In this document: positions 25,031 to 35,400 of the stretch, one piece after another
Layout: every line of letters starts with the position of its first letter
Position numbering within the stretch: the first letter of the stretch is position 1
Origin: Chitinophagaceae bacterium
Lineage (GTDB): Bacteria; Bacteroidota; Bacteroidia; Chitinophagales; Chitinophagaceae
Length of the DNA stretch: 64,000 nt
Reading direction: 5' to 3'
Assembly: GCA_016787085.1 (NCBI GenBank)
Contig: JAEUVJ010000012.1
Location: 39,771-103,770, forward strand
Notes under the pieces: model-generated
The model's database searches: none
What the model saw: only the letters and a program-made list of their open reading frames with translations
What the model was told of the DNA's origin: nothing
Translations under genes and position numbers: made by a program

Positions 25031-26531
25031 TATAAAGCACCCAGATATCATTGATCGGGTGCATTTTTTTTGCATGAAGGAACCCGTTGATCTTCCATAG
25101 CAGTTTGGATGAATAGAGGATTGGTTTATACCCAAGACTGTCAACGATTCTCCGCCCATTGATCTCATCATAGGTAGTCACGATGTAATGGGTATTATCC
25201 TGCAGCAGTTTTACCGAGTCAAGATCGTTGACCCGGATCATCGTTGTTTTTTTAAAGCGCCGCTCATAAAAAGTATAGGGGCTCTTTCCGGGTGTCTCAA
25301 ACGGGGAACGTTTGAGGTAATAGATGGTGACCGGGCTATCACCGTTTTCAAACCTTTGATGCAGTTGTTCGGTAAAATGAATGGATTGGGCGTAAGGGTT
25401 GAATATAAGCAAGGCCAGCAGTGTGAAATTAAGGGCAATGGAAAGTATAAGTACCCCGTTGATAAAGTAGCGTATCCCTTTTTTGCAGGATGAGTAATAG
25501 CTTTCGAATGCAGGGAGGCCCCAGCCGATCCATACAGGCAGCACAAATAAGACAGGAAACATAAATCTTTCTTCTTTGTGCCCCACCAGGCAATGGCCTA
25601 TGATAAAGACCATCGTTGTCAGAAACAAAATATGCTTATAGTTCTTAAAGAAACCTTTTATGGCATAATAGAGTAAGAAGATGCTTAATGGGGGGACACT
25701 CATCACGGCAATGAACAGCCCGATATATCTAAGGAAACTCGAAGTGCCAAAACTGGCGGCCCGTTTATTAACGATATTGGAGTAATAATATTCATAGGGG
25801 GTAATGACAAGACGGTGATAAAATGCATAATCAAGCCATGTATTCAGCAGCGCCCCTATGATAAACCCTGTTGCCAGCGGCCATATATGGCTGGCTTTTT
25901 TCCCGAACCATACCAGCCAGATGCCGAAACCTGCCAGAAAAAAGCCCGCCTGAAAACGTAAATAAAAAGAAAGACTGAAAAGAAATCCGATCAGCAGCAA
26001 AAAGGCGAACCCCGGGTTATTGTTCTTCTTACGATCATACCAAAGCAACGCTCCAAAGAAAAAAAGTGCAGACATGATCTCAGAACTGAACAAAACTTTT
26101 GTATAGGGTAAAAACCAGGAAAAGTTCAGTATGAGTAAGACAAGGTAAAGCGTATTCCTTTTCCCGTTCCTGAAGTAATACAAGGCGATAGCATTGAACA
26201 AAACAAACATGAACAGGCCAAGGACTATGCGTAAGATCGTCAGTTCGGAATAAGGGTCAGTAATGCCCAGGAACCCCATCACTTTATGCCAGGCAGAGAA
26301 TAAATAGATCTGTACAGTGGGCCTGATAGGATTGTGAAATTCCCATACAGCCGCCGCTCCGTTGGGCTCGCCGGTTTGATAAGAAGAGAATTCAATGACC
26401 TGGAAGTGCTGGTCGGGGTGATAGGAACCGGTAGCTGTGAAAGCAACAATGATCTGAACAATCAAGCCCGCCAGTAAAATGTACCGAAGTTTGCGGTCAT
26501 TAGCAGTTAATTCCTTTATAGTCCTAAGCAT
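25023..26531 (-). CDS. GT22-type (Alg9-like) mannosyltransferase
   Basis: This 502-residue inner-membrane protein has about ten hydrophobic segments. It has the Alg9/PIG-B family marks: HPDQHFQVIEF near residue 38 with the acidic loop residue, and HKEERFMFP near 320, a signature of the family. Members transfer a sugar from a lipid-linked donor in the membrane, classically mannose. The substrate here is unknown; a role in building a surface glycan or glycolipid is likely. The C-terminal 120 residues are soluble. It is a single gene. Confidence 0.85.
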   Translation of the reverse strand: MLRTIKELTANDRKLRYILLAGLIVQIIVAFTATGSYHPDQHFQVIEFSSYQTGEPNGAAAVWEFHNPIRPTVQIYLFSAWHKVMGFLGITDPYSELTILRIVLGLFMFVLFNAIALYYFRNGKRNTLYLVLLILNFSWFLPYTKVLFSSEIMSALFFFGALLWYDRKKNNNPGFAFLLLIGFLFSLSFYLRFQAGFFLAGFGIWLVWFGKKASHIWPLATGFIIGALLNTWLDYAFYHRLVITPYEYYYSNIVNKRAASFGTSSFLRYIGLFIAVMSVPPLSIFLLYYAIKGFFKNYKHILFLTTMVFIIGHCLVGHKEERFMFPVLFVLPVWIGWGLPAFESYYSSCKKGIRYFINGVLILSIALNFTLLALLIFNPYAQSIHFTEQLHQRFENGDSPVTIYYLKRSPFETPGKSPYTFYERRFKKTTMIRVNDLDSVKLLQDNTHYIVTTYDEINGRRIVDSLGYKPILYSSKLLWKINGFLHAKKMHPINDIWVLYKK

Positions 26532-26625
26532 TAATCGGAAACGATTTTGATTTTCAGTAGTTGCAAAATAAGGGTTTATCAGGTGTCTGCTTTGTGGGAT
26601 GTTGTTTTATAAACAGGAGACAAGG

Positions 26626-28146
26626 TTATTTTTTTATGAATGTATAGGGGTCGTATTCCACAAAATCATTCACTTTTATATCCACGGATTGTACCTTTCC
26701 ATCTCTGATGCTGAACTTGCTTTGGTAAATACCGTATTCTATATTGTTGTATTCTGTCAGCCATTCCCCGGTATCCATATAGCTCAATGTGGCAGTAAGG
26801 TCAGGATGCGCTGCGAAACGAGCAAAGAGTTTATTATCCTTTACCTCTATTATCATGTCGCCATATAGCTGGTTGTTGTAAGCGCCTGCGTAAGCGGCTA
26901 TGCCAAGCGGAGGAGTCATTCCCTTTACCTTAGTTCTCCAGTCTGCAATAGTACTCAGTTGTTCCTGCATATCCCTTTTGAAGCCGGGTAACTGCTGCAG
27001 GCTACGGTTGACGTATGGAACACCGAGATAAGCATCGAGTACCTGGTATCGCAGCATTTCAAAGAAATTCTGGTTATCGTTGTTGGTCAGTATCGCAATA
27101 CCCAGCCGTTCTTCTGGTACAAAGCAAACATTGCTGACCATTCCGGCTGCGCCGCCTGTATGCCAGTAGATCTGCCTGCCGTTGTAATCTGCTGCATAAA
27201 CACCGAGGCCATACCCTCTGAAGTGAATAGGAAATACTGTTGATTTCCTGCTACCGGTAATGATATTGATATCACGGGTCTTTTGCAAAACAGACCAGGG
27301 CATCACCCGTTTGCCATTGTATTGGCCGCTATCTAACTGGAACAGGAGCCAGTGAGAAAGATCGCTTACATTGCTCAGGATACTGGCGGCTGGGCCAAGG
27401 TTGTCCCACTTATCATAAGGTACTTTCGCCAGCTTGTTGGTATAGCTGGTGGTATAAGGCGTGGCTATATTCGCTTTGGTTCCGGCATCATTGGATGAGG
27501 CATAGCTGGTCGTCATTTCCAACGGGGTCAGTACGCTGTCAGTGACGTATTGTGCCCACGACTTGCCGGTTACTTCAGGGATCACTTCGCCTGCGGTAAG
27601 GAAACAACTGTTGCAATAACCATAATCCTGCCGGAAAAGACCAACAGGTTTCAGGTAACGCATCCGCATCATGATCTCCCGGCTCGCCAGGTTCGAATTC
27701 CAGAATGTAAAATCACCCTGGAAGGTTTTGGTGCCGATACGGTGGCAAAGCATATCTTTTATCGTCACTAGTTCTGTGGATGTTTTGTCATATAGCTGGT
27801 AGTCCGGAAAATATTTGGTGACTTTATCGTTCAATGAGATCGTTTTGCGGTATTCTAATTGTGCCAGCGCCGTGCCGGTAAACAGTTTGCTGTTGCTGGC
27901 GATAAAGAATAAAGTTTTTTCATCAACAGGTTGCTTTGACCCGATGTCTTTGACCCCATATCCTTTTGACACGATGATCTTGCCATCTTTTACAATCACA
28001 ATAGCCAGTCCAGGCACCTGCCAGTCCTTTAATCCTTTGGCGATATAATTATCGAGACTGTCGCTGACAAAAGAAGGGCGTTGTGAAAAACTCAGGATAG
28101 TATTAATACATAATAGAGCAAGGAAACAATAACGAAAGTGGCGCAT
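26626..28146 (-). CDS. Class C beta-lactamase-fold serine hydrolase with DUF3471 domain
   Basis: This 506-residue exported protein has a signal peptide (residues 1-21). The serine hydrolase domain has S-x-x-K as SNSK (Ser84, Lys87), Y-x-N as YCN (Tyr177, Asn179) and HTGG near residue 330. The C-terminal 100 residues form a DUF3471 domain, common in Bacteroidota paralogues. Members include esterases and D-Ala-D-Ala peptidases, so a resistance role should not be assumed. A Cys sits between Tyr and Asn of the second motif, which is usual enough in this group. Confidence 0.9.
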   Translation of the reverse strand: MRHFRYCFLALLCINTILSFSQRPSFVSDSLDNYIAKGLKDWQVPGLAIVIVKDGKIIVSKGYGVKDIGSKQPVDEKTLFFIASNSKLFTGTALAQLEYRKTISLNDKVTKYFPDYQLYDKTSTELVTIKDMLCHRIGTKTFQGDFTFWNSNLASREIMMRMRYLKPVGLFRQDYGYCNSCFLTAGEVIPEVTGKSWAQYVTDSVLTPLEMTTSYASSNDAGTKANIATPYTTSYTNKLAKVPYDKWDNLGPAASILSNVSDLSHWLLFQLDSGQYNGKRVMPWSVLQKTRDINIITGSRKSTVFPIHFRGYGLGVYAADYNGRQIYWHTGGAAGMVSNVCFVPEERLGIAILTNNDNQNFFEMLRYQVLDAYLGVPYVNRSLQQLPGFKRDMQEQLSTIADWRTKVKGMTPPLGIAAYAGAYNNQLYGDMIIEVKDNKLFARFAAHPDLTATLSYMDTGEWLTEYNNIEYGIYQSKFSIRDGKVQSVDIKVNDFVEYDPYTFIKK

Positions 28147-28278
28147 ATGAATTGATTAGGGAATGAAATTAAGGAAATTGCCGGCACAAGTATCAATGTC
28201 TGCATGAGTACATTATACAATCGCCTGGATAAGCTGATTGGGCTAAAGCCCATTTGTCACTCTTCAATAAAGGCGTTC

Positions 28279-29847
28279 TTATTTGTATTCGCCAAAAACC
28301 TCTCTTAATGTATCCGCGATCTCTCCCAGTGTGCAATAGTTTTCTACAGCCTCTATCACTATCGGCATGATATTGTCTCCATTGCTGGCCTTATCATTCA
28401 GCTCCTGCAGCAGGTTATCCACTTTGGCAGGGTTCCGCCTGCTGCGCAAAGCTTTCAGCTTTTCAGATTGTACCTGGCGGATTGAATCGTTAATTTTAAA
28501 AGGAGGTATGTGTCCTTCCTGTTCTTGCTGGAATTTATTGACGCCTACCACTATCTTTTCACCTGTTTCTACCTGCCGCTGGTATTCATAAGCGCTGCGG
28601 GCAATCTCGTTCTGTATAAATCCCTGTTCGATGGCTGTCACACTTCCACCCATTGCATCTATCTTGCTGATCAGTTGCCATGCTTTGTCTTCCACTTCAT
28701 TGGTCAGGGCCTCTACAAAGTAGGACCCGCCAAGAGGGTCTACGGTATCCGTGATACCACTTTCATACGCAGCGATCTGTTGTGCCCGTAAAGCGATCTT
28801 CGCTGCTTCTTCTGTAGGCAGGCTCAGTGCTTCATCATAGCCATTCGTATGCAGGGATTGTGTGCCGCCAAGAACAGCCGCTAATGTTTGTATCGTTACT
28901 CTTGAAATATTATTAAGAGGCTGTTGTGCTGTCAGGGTGCTGCCACCTGTTTGTGTATGGAACCGCAGCATCATGGCTTTGGGATCAGTAGCGCCAAGAT
29001 CCTTCATGATCTTTGCCCACATTCTCCTGGCTGCCCTGAACTTTGCTACTTCTTCAAACAGGTTGTTATGTGCATTAAAGAAAAAGGAGAGACGTTTGCC
29101 AAAAACATTTATATCCATTCCTTTTTCCATAGCGGCCTTCACATACGCTTTACCGTTGCTGAGGGTAAATGCTATTTCCTGCACGGCGGTACTGCCAGCC
29201 TCCCTGATGTGATAACCGGAAATGGATATGGTATTCCATTTAGGCAGCTCTTTGCTGCACCATTCAAATATATCGGTGATGATGCGCATAGAAGGTTTCG
29301 GCGGATAGATATAAGTACCTCTGGCAGCATATTCTTTCAGTATATCATTCTGTATAGTGCCGGATATCTTTGCCAGGTCAGCCCCTTGTTTTTTTGCCAG
29401 CGCAACATATAAGGATAGCAAAATAAACCCCGTGGCGTTAATGGTCATCGAAGTAGAAACATCTTCCAGCTTTATTCCTTTGAACAATGTTTCCATGTCT
29501 TCGATACTGTCAATAGCGACGCCGACCTTACCTACTTCACCTTCTGCCAGCGGATGGTCGCTGTCGTACCCGATCTGTGTAGGAAGGTCAAAAGCTACGC
29601 TCAGCCCCATCACACCCTGTGACAGTAAGTAATGATAACGCTTATTGCTTTCTTCGGCAGTAGAAAAACCGGCATACTGGCGCATGGTCCATAGCTTGCC
29701 ACGGTACATGTCAGGCTGTATGCCCCTGGTAAAAGGGAAAGCCCCTCCTAAATCCTCCCCTGCAGGGAGGACTTGCGAAGCATCACTACGGGTATAAACC
29801 TGTTTTATTTCAATACCGGAGTCTGTATATATTTTCTTTTCGGACAT
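28279..29847 (-). CDS. Acyl-CoA mutase large subunit (methylmalonyl-CoA mutase type), without B12 domain
   Basis: This 522-residue protein is the TIM-barrel part of the B12-dependent acyl-CoA mutase family: [24 protein letters not shown] near residues 38-60, [35 protein letters not shown] and [18 protein letters not shown]. The C-terminal cobalamin-binding domain is absent, so it needs a separate small subunit that is not in this window. It could be a methylmalonyl-, isobutyryl- or hydroxyisobutyryl-CoA mutase. A short inserted-looking piece (LPAGEDLGG, residues 27-35) matches a dispersed repeat (see findings). Its neighbour upstream is an unrelated small membrane protein. Confidence 0.9.
   Translation of the reverse strand: MSEKKIYTDSGIEIKQVYTRSDASQVLPAGEDLGGAFPFTRGIQPDMYRGKLWTMRQYAGFSTAEESNKRYHYLLSQGVMGLSVAFDLPTQIGYDSDHPLAEGEVGKVGVAIDSIEDMETLFKGIKLEDVSTSMTINATGFILLSLYVALAKKQGADLAKISGTIQNDILKEYAARGTYIYPPKPSMRIITDIFEWCSKELPKWNTISISGYHIREAGSTAVQEIAFTLSNGKAYVKAAMEKGMDINVFGKRLSFFFNAHNNLFEEVAKFRAARRMWAKIMKDLGATDPKAMMLRFHTQTGGSTLTAQQPLNNISRVTIQTLAAVLGGTQSLHTNGYDEALSLPTEEAAKIALRAQQIAAYESGITDTVDPLGGSYFVEALTNEVEDKAWQLISKIDAMGGSVTAIEQGFIQNEIARSAYEYQRQVETGEKIVVGVNKFQQEQEGHIPPFKINDSIRQVQSEKLKALRSRRNPAKVDNLLQELNDKASNGDNIMPIVIEAVENYCTLGEIADTLREVFGEYK
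29743..29774. repeat. Hairpin-forming dispersed repeat inside the mutase gene
   Basis: TCCTCCC and GGGAGGA flank a short CTGCA loop, with CCTCCTAAA before. It lies in frame inside the N-terminal part of the mutase gene. Similar G/C-rich hairpin sequence is seen at about 43630 and 46824. Confidence 0.55.
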
Positions 29848-29892
29848 AATGCTTTTACTAACGAATAATGATTGGAAGCCGGTAACCAGTAA

Positions 29893-30399
29893 CTACTTCA
29901 TCAGTTTTTTTGCTTCATAGTTCAACGCTTCCAATACTACCGTATGCAGTTCTCCTTTCTTTTGCATCATAAGGTACTCCAGCAAACGCAGGTTCAGGTC
30001 TGAAGCAGTGGCTTCAGGGGGTAATGTAGTGGCCACCTGGTTAATGATCAGCATATTCTGATCCTTCAGATTCTTGACTGCGCTCCAGGCGACCGGGCTG
30101 ACAAATATTTGCTGGGTAGCATTGTGCTCATATTCCTGTTTGATGGATTCCAGTAATAGCATCTGCATCTCTTTGGCCGGTGCGCCGGGTACATTCAAAC
30201 GGCTGATCAGGTTGGGTAAAGCGATCCTTTCTGCAAAAAGAACGAGCCTTTCGTATGCCTGCAGTTGTAAAGGCCGGGTAGAATAAGTGTCGCTGTCGGG
30301 TTTGGGTTTTTTACGTTCATTGTTCCAGAAGAAAAAAGTGCCTGTCGCTATCAGCAAAGCCAGTGCTGAGATTATCAGCGATAACATGGTCATATCCAT
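29893..30399 (-). CDS. Single-span membrane protein of unknown function
   Basis: This 168-residue protein begins at the ATG at 30399, which opens with a membrane segment (MLSLIISALALLIATGTFFFW). The longer frame to 30591 adds 64 residues without a signal and is not used. The rest is a soluble helical domain (PLQLQAYERLVLFAERIALPNLISRLN, and so on), probably facing the cytoplasm. Similar proteins occur in Bacteroidota without a known role. It starts about 100 bases from the divergent iron-sulfur carrier gene. Confidence 0.75.
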   Translation of the reverse strand: MDMTMLSLIISALALLIATGTFFFWNNERKKPKPDSDTYSTRPLQLQAYERLVLFAERIALPNLISRLNVPGAPAKEMQMLLLESIKQEYEHNATQQIFVSPVAWSAVKNLKDQNMLIINQVATTLPPEATASDLNLRLLEYLMMQKKGELHTVVLEALNYEAKKLMK

Positions 30400-30461
30400 T
30401 ATAACTAATTTAGGCTCAAAAGTAAGAAAAACAGTTTGCCTTACACTTTTATCATGGTGTC

Positions 30462-30491
30462 TTGGCCTTCCGCGTTTTATGCTTATTTTTG
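30462..30491 (+). promoter_or_regulatory. Promoter of the A-type carrier gene
   Basis: TTG at 30462-30464 and TATTTTTG at 30484-30491 are 19 bases apart, a good match to the Bacteroidota consensus. The ATG at 30496 follows closely, so the leader is very short. Confidence 0.6.
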
Positions 30492-30495
30492 CTGT

Positions 30496-30840
30496 ATGGA
30501 AACAATGACAACCACACCAGTGGTATTGACAGAAGGTGCCATATCCCAGATCAGGAAACTGATGAGTGAAGAGGGGTTTGACAGCACACAATCTTTACGG
30601 ATCGGCGTAAAGGGTGGTGGGTGCTCCGGCATGACCTATGTACTTGGGTTTGACCAGAAGCAGGATAGCGATGAAGTATTTCAGATAGCGGGTATTCCCT
30701 GCATCATGAATAAAGCGCATGAAATGTACCTCTTTGGTATGCAGGTGGACTGGCAGGATGGACTGAATAACCGTGGTTTTGTATTCAGGAATCCCAATGC
30801 AGCAAGCACCTGTGGTTGCGGAACTTCTTTTGCTGTATGA
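30496..30840 (+). CDS. A-type iron-sulfur carrier (IscA/ErpA-like)
   Basis: This 114-residue protein carries the three conserved cysteines of the HesB/IscA family: Cys43 in GGGCSGMTYVL and Cys106 and Cys108 in CGCGTSF at the C-terminus. It should receive and hand on Fe-S clusters or iron during cluster assembly. The ATG at 30496 is preferred since it gives the usual family N-terminus and follows the promoter; a longer frame from 30436 adds 20 residues. No other isc or suf genes lie beside it. Confidence 0.93.
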   Translation: METMTTTPVVLTEGAISQIRKLMSEEGFDSTQSLRIGVKGGGCSGMTYVLGFDQKQDSDEVFQIAGIPCIMNKAHEMYLFGMQVDWQDGLNNRGFVFRNPNAASTCGCGTSFAV

Positions 30841-30863
30841 TATTTCCCTATAGTTTTTAATAA

Positions 30864-30893
30864 GGCGGTACCGTAGCAGTACCGCTTTTTTAT
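30864..30893. terminator. Bidirectional terminator between convergent genes
   Basis: GCGGTAC and GTACCGC form a perfect 7-bp stem followed by TTTTTT. It lies between the iron-sulfur carrier gene and the antiporter gene, and its T-run covers the antiporter stop codon. Confidence 0.8.
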
Positions 30894-32353
30894 ACCCCAA
30901 GGATATTGTATATCTCGTGAAGAACATCCTTGTTGTTGGCCAATACCAATAATTTATCTCCCTCTTCAAGTATAGTGGAGCCATTTGGCTGAATATACTT
31001 CCCTTCTCTTACGATCAATACGATGAGAGCTGGTTTAGGCAATCCCAGTTTAACGATAGCTTTACCGACCGCTTTACTGTTTCCTGGTAATACCATTTCC
31101 ACAAACTCGCTTTGAATAGTGTCATATAATTCGAAGTCGAGTGCTGTCATCCGTTTGGATTTTTTCTTTGGCACTATTACTTTCAGCCATCTGGCAACGA
31201 TAGGTAGTGTGGAACCCTGTAACAATACTGATGAAGCCGAAATAAAGAATACGAGGTGAAAGATCACATCCGCCTTACCAATGCCAGCGATCAGGGGGTA
31301 TGTAGCAAATACAATAGGTACAGCGCCCCGGAGCCCTACCCAGGATATAAATAATTTTTCTCTTAGTTTCATCTTAAAGAAACTGAGGCTGACAAAAACA
31401 CCCACAGGCCTGGCAATAAAGATCAGCACAAGCGATGTTAGGATACCGCTGCCCGCAATAGGAGGTATCTGGTGAGGGAATACCAGCAGCCCGAGAGTAA
31501 GGAACATAATGATCTGCATCAGCCACGCCTGCCCGTCGTAAAACTTTATCAGGCTTTTTTTGTGCAGGAAATTGCTGTTACCGAGAATCAGTGCAGACAG
31601 GTAAACGGCAAGGAATCCATTACCGCCAAGCAGGTGGGTAATCGAATAGGTGAAAAAGATCAGCGCCATGACCAATACAGGATATAAACCTTCGGTCTCT
31701 AACTGAACTTTGTTAATGACATAGACCATGGCCTTGCCGAGAACATATCCGAGTACACCACCAATGATCATTTCCTGGAAGAATTGAAAGACCAGCCTGG
31801 CAATACTGGCATCGCCATGAGAAACAAGATAAGTAAAGCTGATGGTGAGCACATAAGCCATCGGGTCATTACTGCCGCTTTCGAGCTCAAGTAACGGGCG
31901 AAGCGAGCCTTTTAACCCGATACTTTTTGTACGGAGTATTGAAAATACCGCAGCGGCATCTGTGGAAGAAACAATTGATCCAAGCAACAGGCCTTCTAAT
32001 AAGGTAAAGTCAGTGATCCAGTGAACGAAGAAACCGATGATGACTGCTGTCAGCAATACACCGATAGTAGAAAGTGATATGCCCCGCCATAAAATGGGTT
32101 TTACACTTTCCGTTTTTGTATCCATACCTCCTGAAAACAGAATCAGGTTCAACGCTATCACACCGAGTAGTTGTGAAAGATGGGGATTGTCAAAATAAAT
32201 ACCCCCGATGCCCTCGGAACCTGCCAGCATGCCGATACCAAGAAACAATATCAGGGTCGGGATACCAAGTTTGAATGATGTTTTACTTGCCAGTAAACTC
32301 GCAATCAGCAGGATGGAACCTGCAAGGATGATATTTTCTGAAGAGAATTGCAT
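30890..32353 (-). CDS. CPA1-type K+(Na+)/H+ antiporter with TrkA-C domain
   Basis: This 487-residue inner-membrane protein has 12 or so hydrophobic segments up to about residue 395, then a TrkA-C-type regulatory domain (about 405-487, LGLPKPALIVLIVREGKYIQPNGSTILEEGDKLLVLAN). The pattern NPHLSQLLGVIALNLILFSGGMDT and the helix TDAAAVFSILR with its acidic residue (STDAAAV) fit the NhaP2/CvrA potassium/proton antiporter type. It should exchange cytoplasmic K+ or Na+ for H+ in ion and pH balance, with the C-terminal domain sensing a ligand. It is a single gene. Confidence 0.9.
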   Translation of the reverse strand: MQFSSENIILAGSILLIASLLASKTSFKLGIPTLILFLGIGMLAGSEGIGGIYFDNPHLSQLLGVIALNLILFSGGMDTKTESVKPILWRGISLSTIGVLLTAVIIGFFVHWITDFTLLEGLLLGSIVSSTDAAAVFSILRTKSIGLKGSLRPLLELESGSNDPMAYVLTISFTYLVSHGDASIARLVFQFFQEMIIGGVLGYVLGKAMVYVINKVQLETEGLYPVLVMALIFFTYSITHLLGGNGFLAVYLSALILGNSNFLHKKSLIKFYDGQAWLMQIIMFLTLGLLVFPHQIPPIAGSGILTSLVLIFIARPVGVFVSLSFFKMKLREKLFISWVGLRGAVPIVFATYPLIAGIGKADVIFHLVFFISASSVLLQGSTLPIVARWLKVIVPKKKSKRMTALDFELYDTIQSEFVEMVLPGNSKAVGKAIVKLGLPKPALIVLIVREGKYIQPNGSTILEEGDKLLVLANNKDVLHEIYNILGV

Positions 32354-32428
32354 CAGGGCTGATCAGGGCAAGCATAGTTGCTTAAAAATACTGAAACAAG
32401 ATGGCATAACCGCCGTTTACAGGTAATA

Positions 32429-32464
32429 AAAAGCCTGTTTTATTTGCAAATAAAACAGGCTTTT
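32429..32464. terminator. Terminator after secDF, perfect 36-base palindrome
   Basis: AAAAGCCTGTTTTATTTG and its exact complement form an unbroken 18-bp inverted repeat with T-runs on both sides, just past the secDF stop at 32481. As a bidirectional structure it also insulates the antiporter gene. Confidence 0.85.
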
Positions 32465-32480
32465 AGAAAAATATAGTGTA

Positions 32481-35400
32481 TTAAGAATTCGCTGTAGCTG
32501 GTTTAGCCGGCGCAGTTGCTTTAACACCCGCTGAAGTAGTTCCGGCAGTTGATTTTTTACCACTGCCAAGGTCAAGCAATATCGGGGCTGCCACGAATAC
32601 GGATGAATAGATACCCGTGATCACACCGATCAGCATGGCAAAAGCAAACCCTCTTGTTACTTCACCACCGAAGATGAAGAGAATAAGGATGGTCAGGAAT
32701 ACTGTCAGTGATGTCATGATGGTACGGCTCATCGTTTCATTGATCGCCCTGTTGATCGTATCGGCCAGCGGAGCAGAAGGGTACAACCTCCTGTCTTCCC
32801 GGATACGGTCGAAGATGATCACCGTGTCGTTCATCGAGAAACCAATAACGGTTAGCAATGCGGCGATAAAGTGCTGGTCTATCTCCAATGGGAAAGGAAC
32901 GATCTTCCTGGCGAACGAGAACACGATCAGGGTAACCAGTACGTCGTGCAGCAGGGCAAAGATCGTACCCATCGAATATCTCCAGTCACGGAAACGGATG
33001 AAGATATACAAGAAGATAACCACTAAAGCAAAGAGGGTAGCTTTGATCGCACCTTTTTTCAGGTCGTCAGAGATGGTAGGCAATACTTTTTTAGAGCCTT
33101 GCTTATATCTTGTGTCAAACTGCTCAAATGTAAGATTAGCCGGTAAATGATTCTTTAACCCGGTGTACAGTTGCACTTCTACCAGCGAGTCGGCATCAGG
33201 TCTTGTATCCCTGATCAGGTAAGCGGTAGTGATATCCAGTGTGGCTTTATCGCCAACGGTCTTGATCACCGGATTCTCATCCTGGAATGCGGCTCTAAGG
33301 TCAGTTCTTACCTGTTCTACGTTCGCTGCTTTATCAAAACGAACCGTATAGCTGCGTCCTCCGTCAAATTCGACGCCATAATCAAACCCATTGAAGTAGG
33401 AAGCTATACCAAGGGCCAATACCACGAACGATATACCATAGGCATATTTCCTGAACTCAATGAACTTGAATTTGGCATGCTGGAATATCTTGCGGGAGAT
33501 ACCGGTGAAATATTCCAGGTGACGTTTTTTACTGGTAAATATATCAGTGATCCAGCGGCTGACAAGGATACCGCAGAACAGTGAAAGCAGGATACCGAGT
33601 ATCTGGGTGGTAGCAAATCCTTTTACGGGACCTAACCCGAAATAGAAAAGGATGATCGCTGTCAGCAGGGTGGTGATGTGACCATCGAGTACCGGCGGTA
33701 ATGAACGGCGATACCCTTCATTAATAGCCGGGATATATCCTTTACCTTTTGTTAGTTCTTCTTTGATACGTTCGTAAATGATCACGTTAGTGTCCACCGC
33801 CATACCGATGGTCAGTACCAGGCCCGCAATACCCGGGGCGGTTAGTGTTGCACCGAGACCAGCCAGTACACCCACGGTAAAGAGCAGGTTCAAAATCAGC
33901 GCTATGTTGGCTACCCATCCGCTGGTATTATAATAGATCAGCATCAGCAGGAAGATGACCACAAAGGAGATAGCAAAGGCCATCACTCCGCCTTTGATGG
34001 CTTCGCTGCCAAGAGTAGGGCCTACCTGTTGTTCCTGTACGATCTTGGCCGGAACAGATAATTTACCGGCACTTAATATTTTCGCAAGATCCTGTGCTTC
34101 TTCAACTGTAAAGCCACCGGAAATGCTGGAAGTGCCGCCTTCGATCACATCGTTTACACGGGGTGCTGAATAAACAATATTGTCAAGGGCAATAGCTACA
34201 AACCTTCCTTTATTGGCACGGGTGATATCAGCCCATATCCTGGAACCTGAATTGTTCATGTTCATTTTCACTTCAGGATTACCGGACTGGTCGTAATCCA
34301 TCGAAGCGCTGGTAATTACTTCCCCTTCTAATTTGGGTTTATCCCTGCCATAAGTTTTGATCGCATACAGCGGAACAAAGCTGGCTTTCTTCTCGGGTAT
34401 GCCATACATCCATACCAGTTCAGAAGGGAGGTTGATCCGAACAGCTTCTGATTGCAGGAAGCTTCTTACCAAACCAGTATCTTTTATCAGTACACTTCCG
34501 ATAACCCCATTATCAAAGACCCTTCCCTGGTTGTCTATTGAAAATCCGATATAACCCGCAAGTCTTTTCTTCGCATCATTTTCCTGTGCATTATCTCCGC
34601 CGATCTGTGCGGCTCCGGTATCAGTACCTTGCGTACCGGCAATATCAGAAAGTTTATTGCCTGTGTCAGCCAGCTTATTGGTATCACTAATCGTTTTGCC
34701 AGCTGTATCAACTGTATTTTTAGGAGTAGTATCCTGTGTTGCAGCTTTGCCACCCATCATCGCATAAAAAGCTTCATCTGCCTTTTGTATCTGCTGGCTG
34801 ATCTCGCTCAGATTATACACTTCCCAGAACTGGAGGTTTGCTGATGATTGCAGGTATTTTCTTACCCTTTCTTTATCCTGTATGCCCGGAAGTTCAATAT
34901 TGATGATACCGCGGTTACGGTCAGGGTTGATGTTGGGCTGTGCTACACCGAACTGGTCAATACGGGTGGTTAATACGCGGAAGTTATTATCGAAGGCAAT
35001 CTTGGCCTGCTCTTCCAGGTATGACCTGACCTGTGAATTGCTTGCGTTCAGTGTAACCTTACCGGCGCTGGCAGACGTGAACAACGAAGAGAGTTTGCCA
35101 TTCGGATTTAGTTTTTCATATTCTTCAGCAAAGAGGTTAACAAAATTCGCATCGCTGTTGGCTTTACGTTTGTCTGCATTCTCCAGTGCCTTCAAAAAAT
35201 TCGGGTCTTTTGAGTTATTGGACAAAGTCTTCAGCAGTCCTGTCATTTCCACTTCCAGGGTTACGTTCATACCACCCTGCAGGTCGAGGCCAAGGTTCAG
35301 TTCCTCGGCCTTGGCTTTTTGGTAACTGATAGCCCCGGTGATACCATAAGTAACCGTGACATCTTTTGTGCTGTCGAGAAGGCGTTTCAATCTTTCCTGG

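Noticed and set aside
26626..28146. Antibiotic-resistance beta-lactamase
   Set aside because: The fold and motifs are shared with many esterases and peptidases, and the DUF3471 domain is typical of non-resistance paralogues.
30436..30495. Longer start for the iron-sulfur carrier
   Set aside because: The promoter lies within this stretch and the extra residues are unlike the family.
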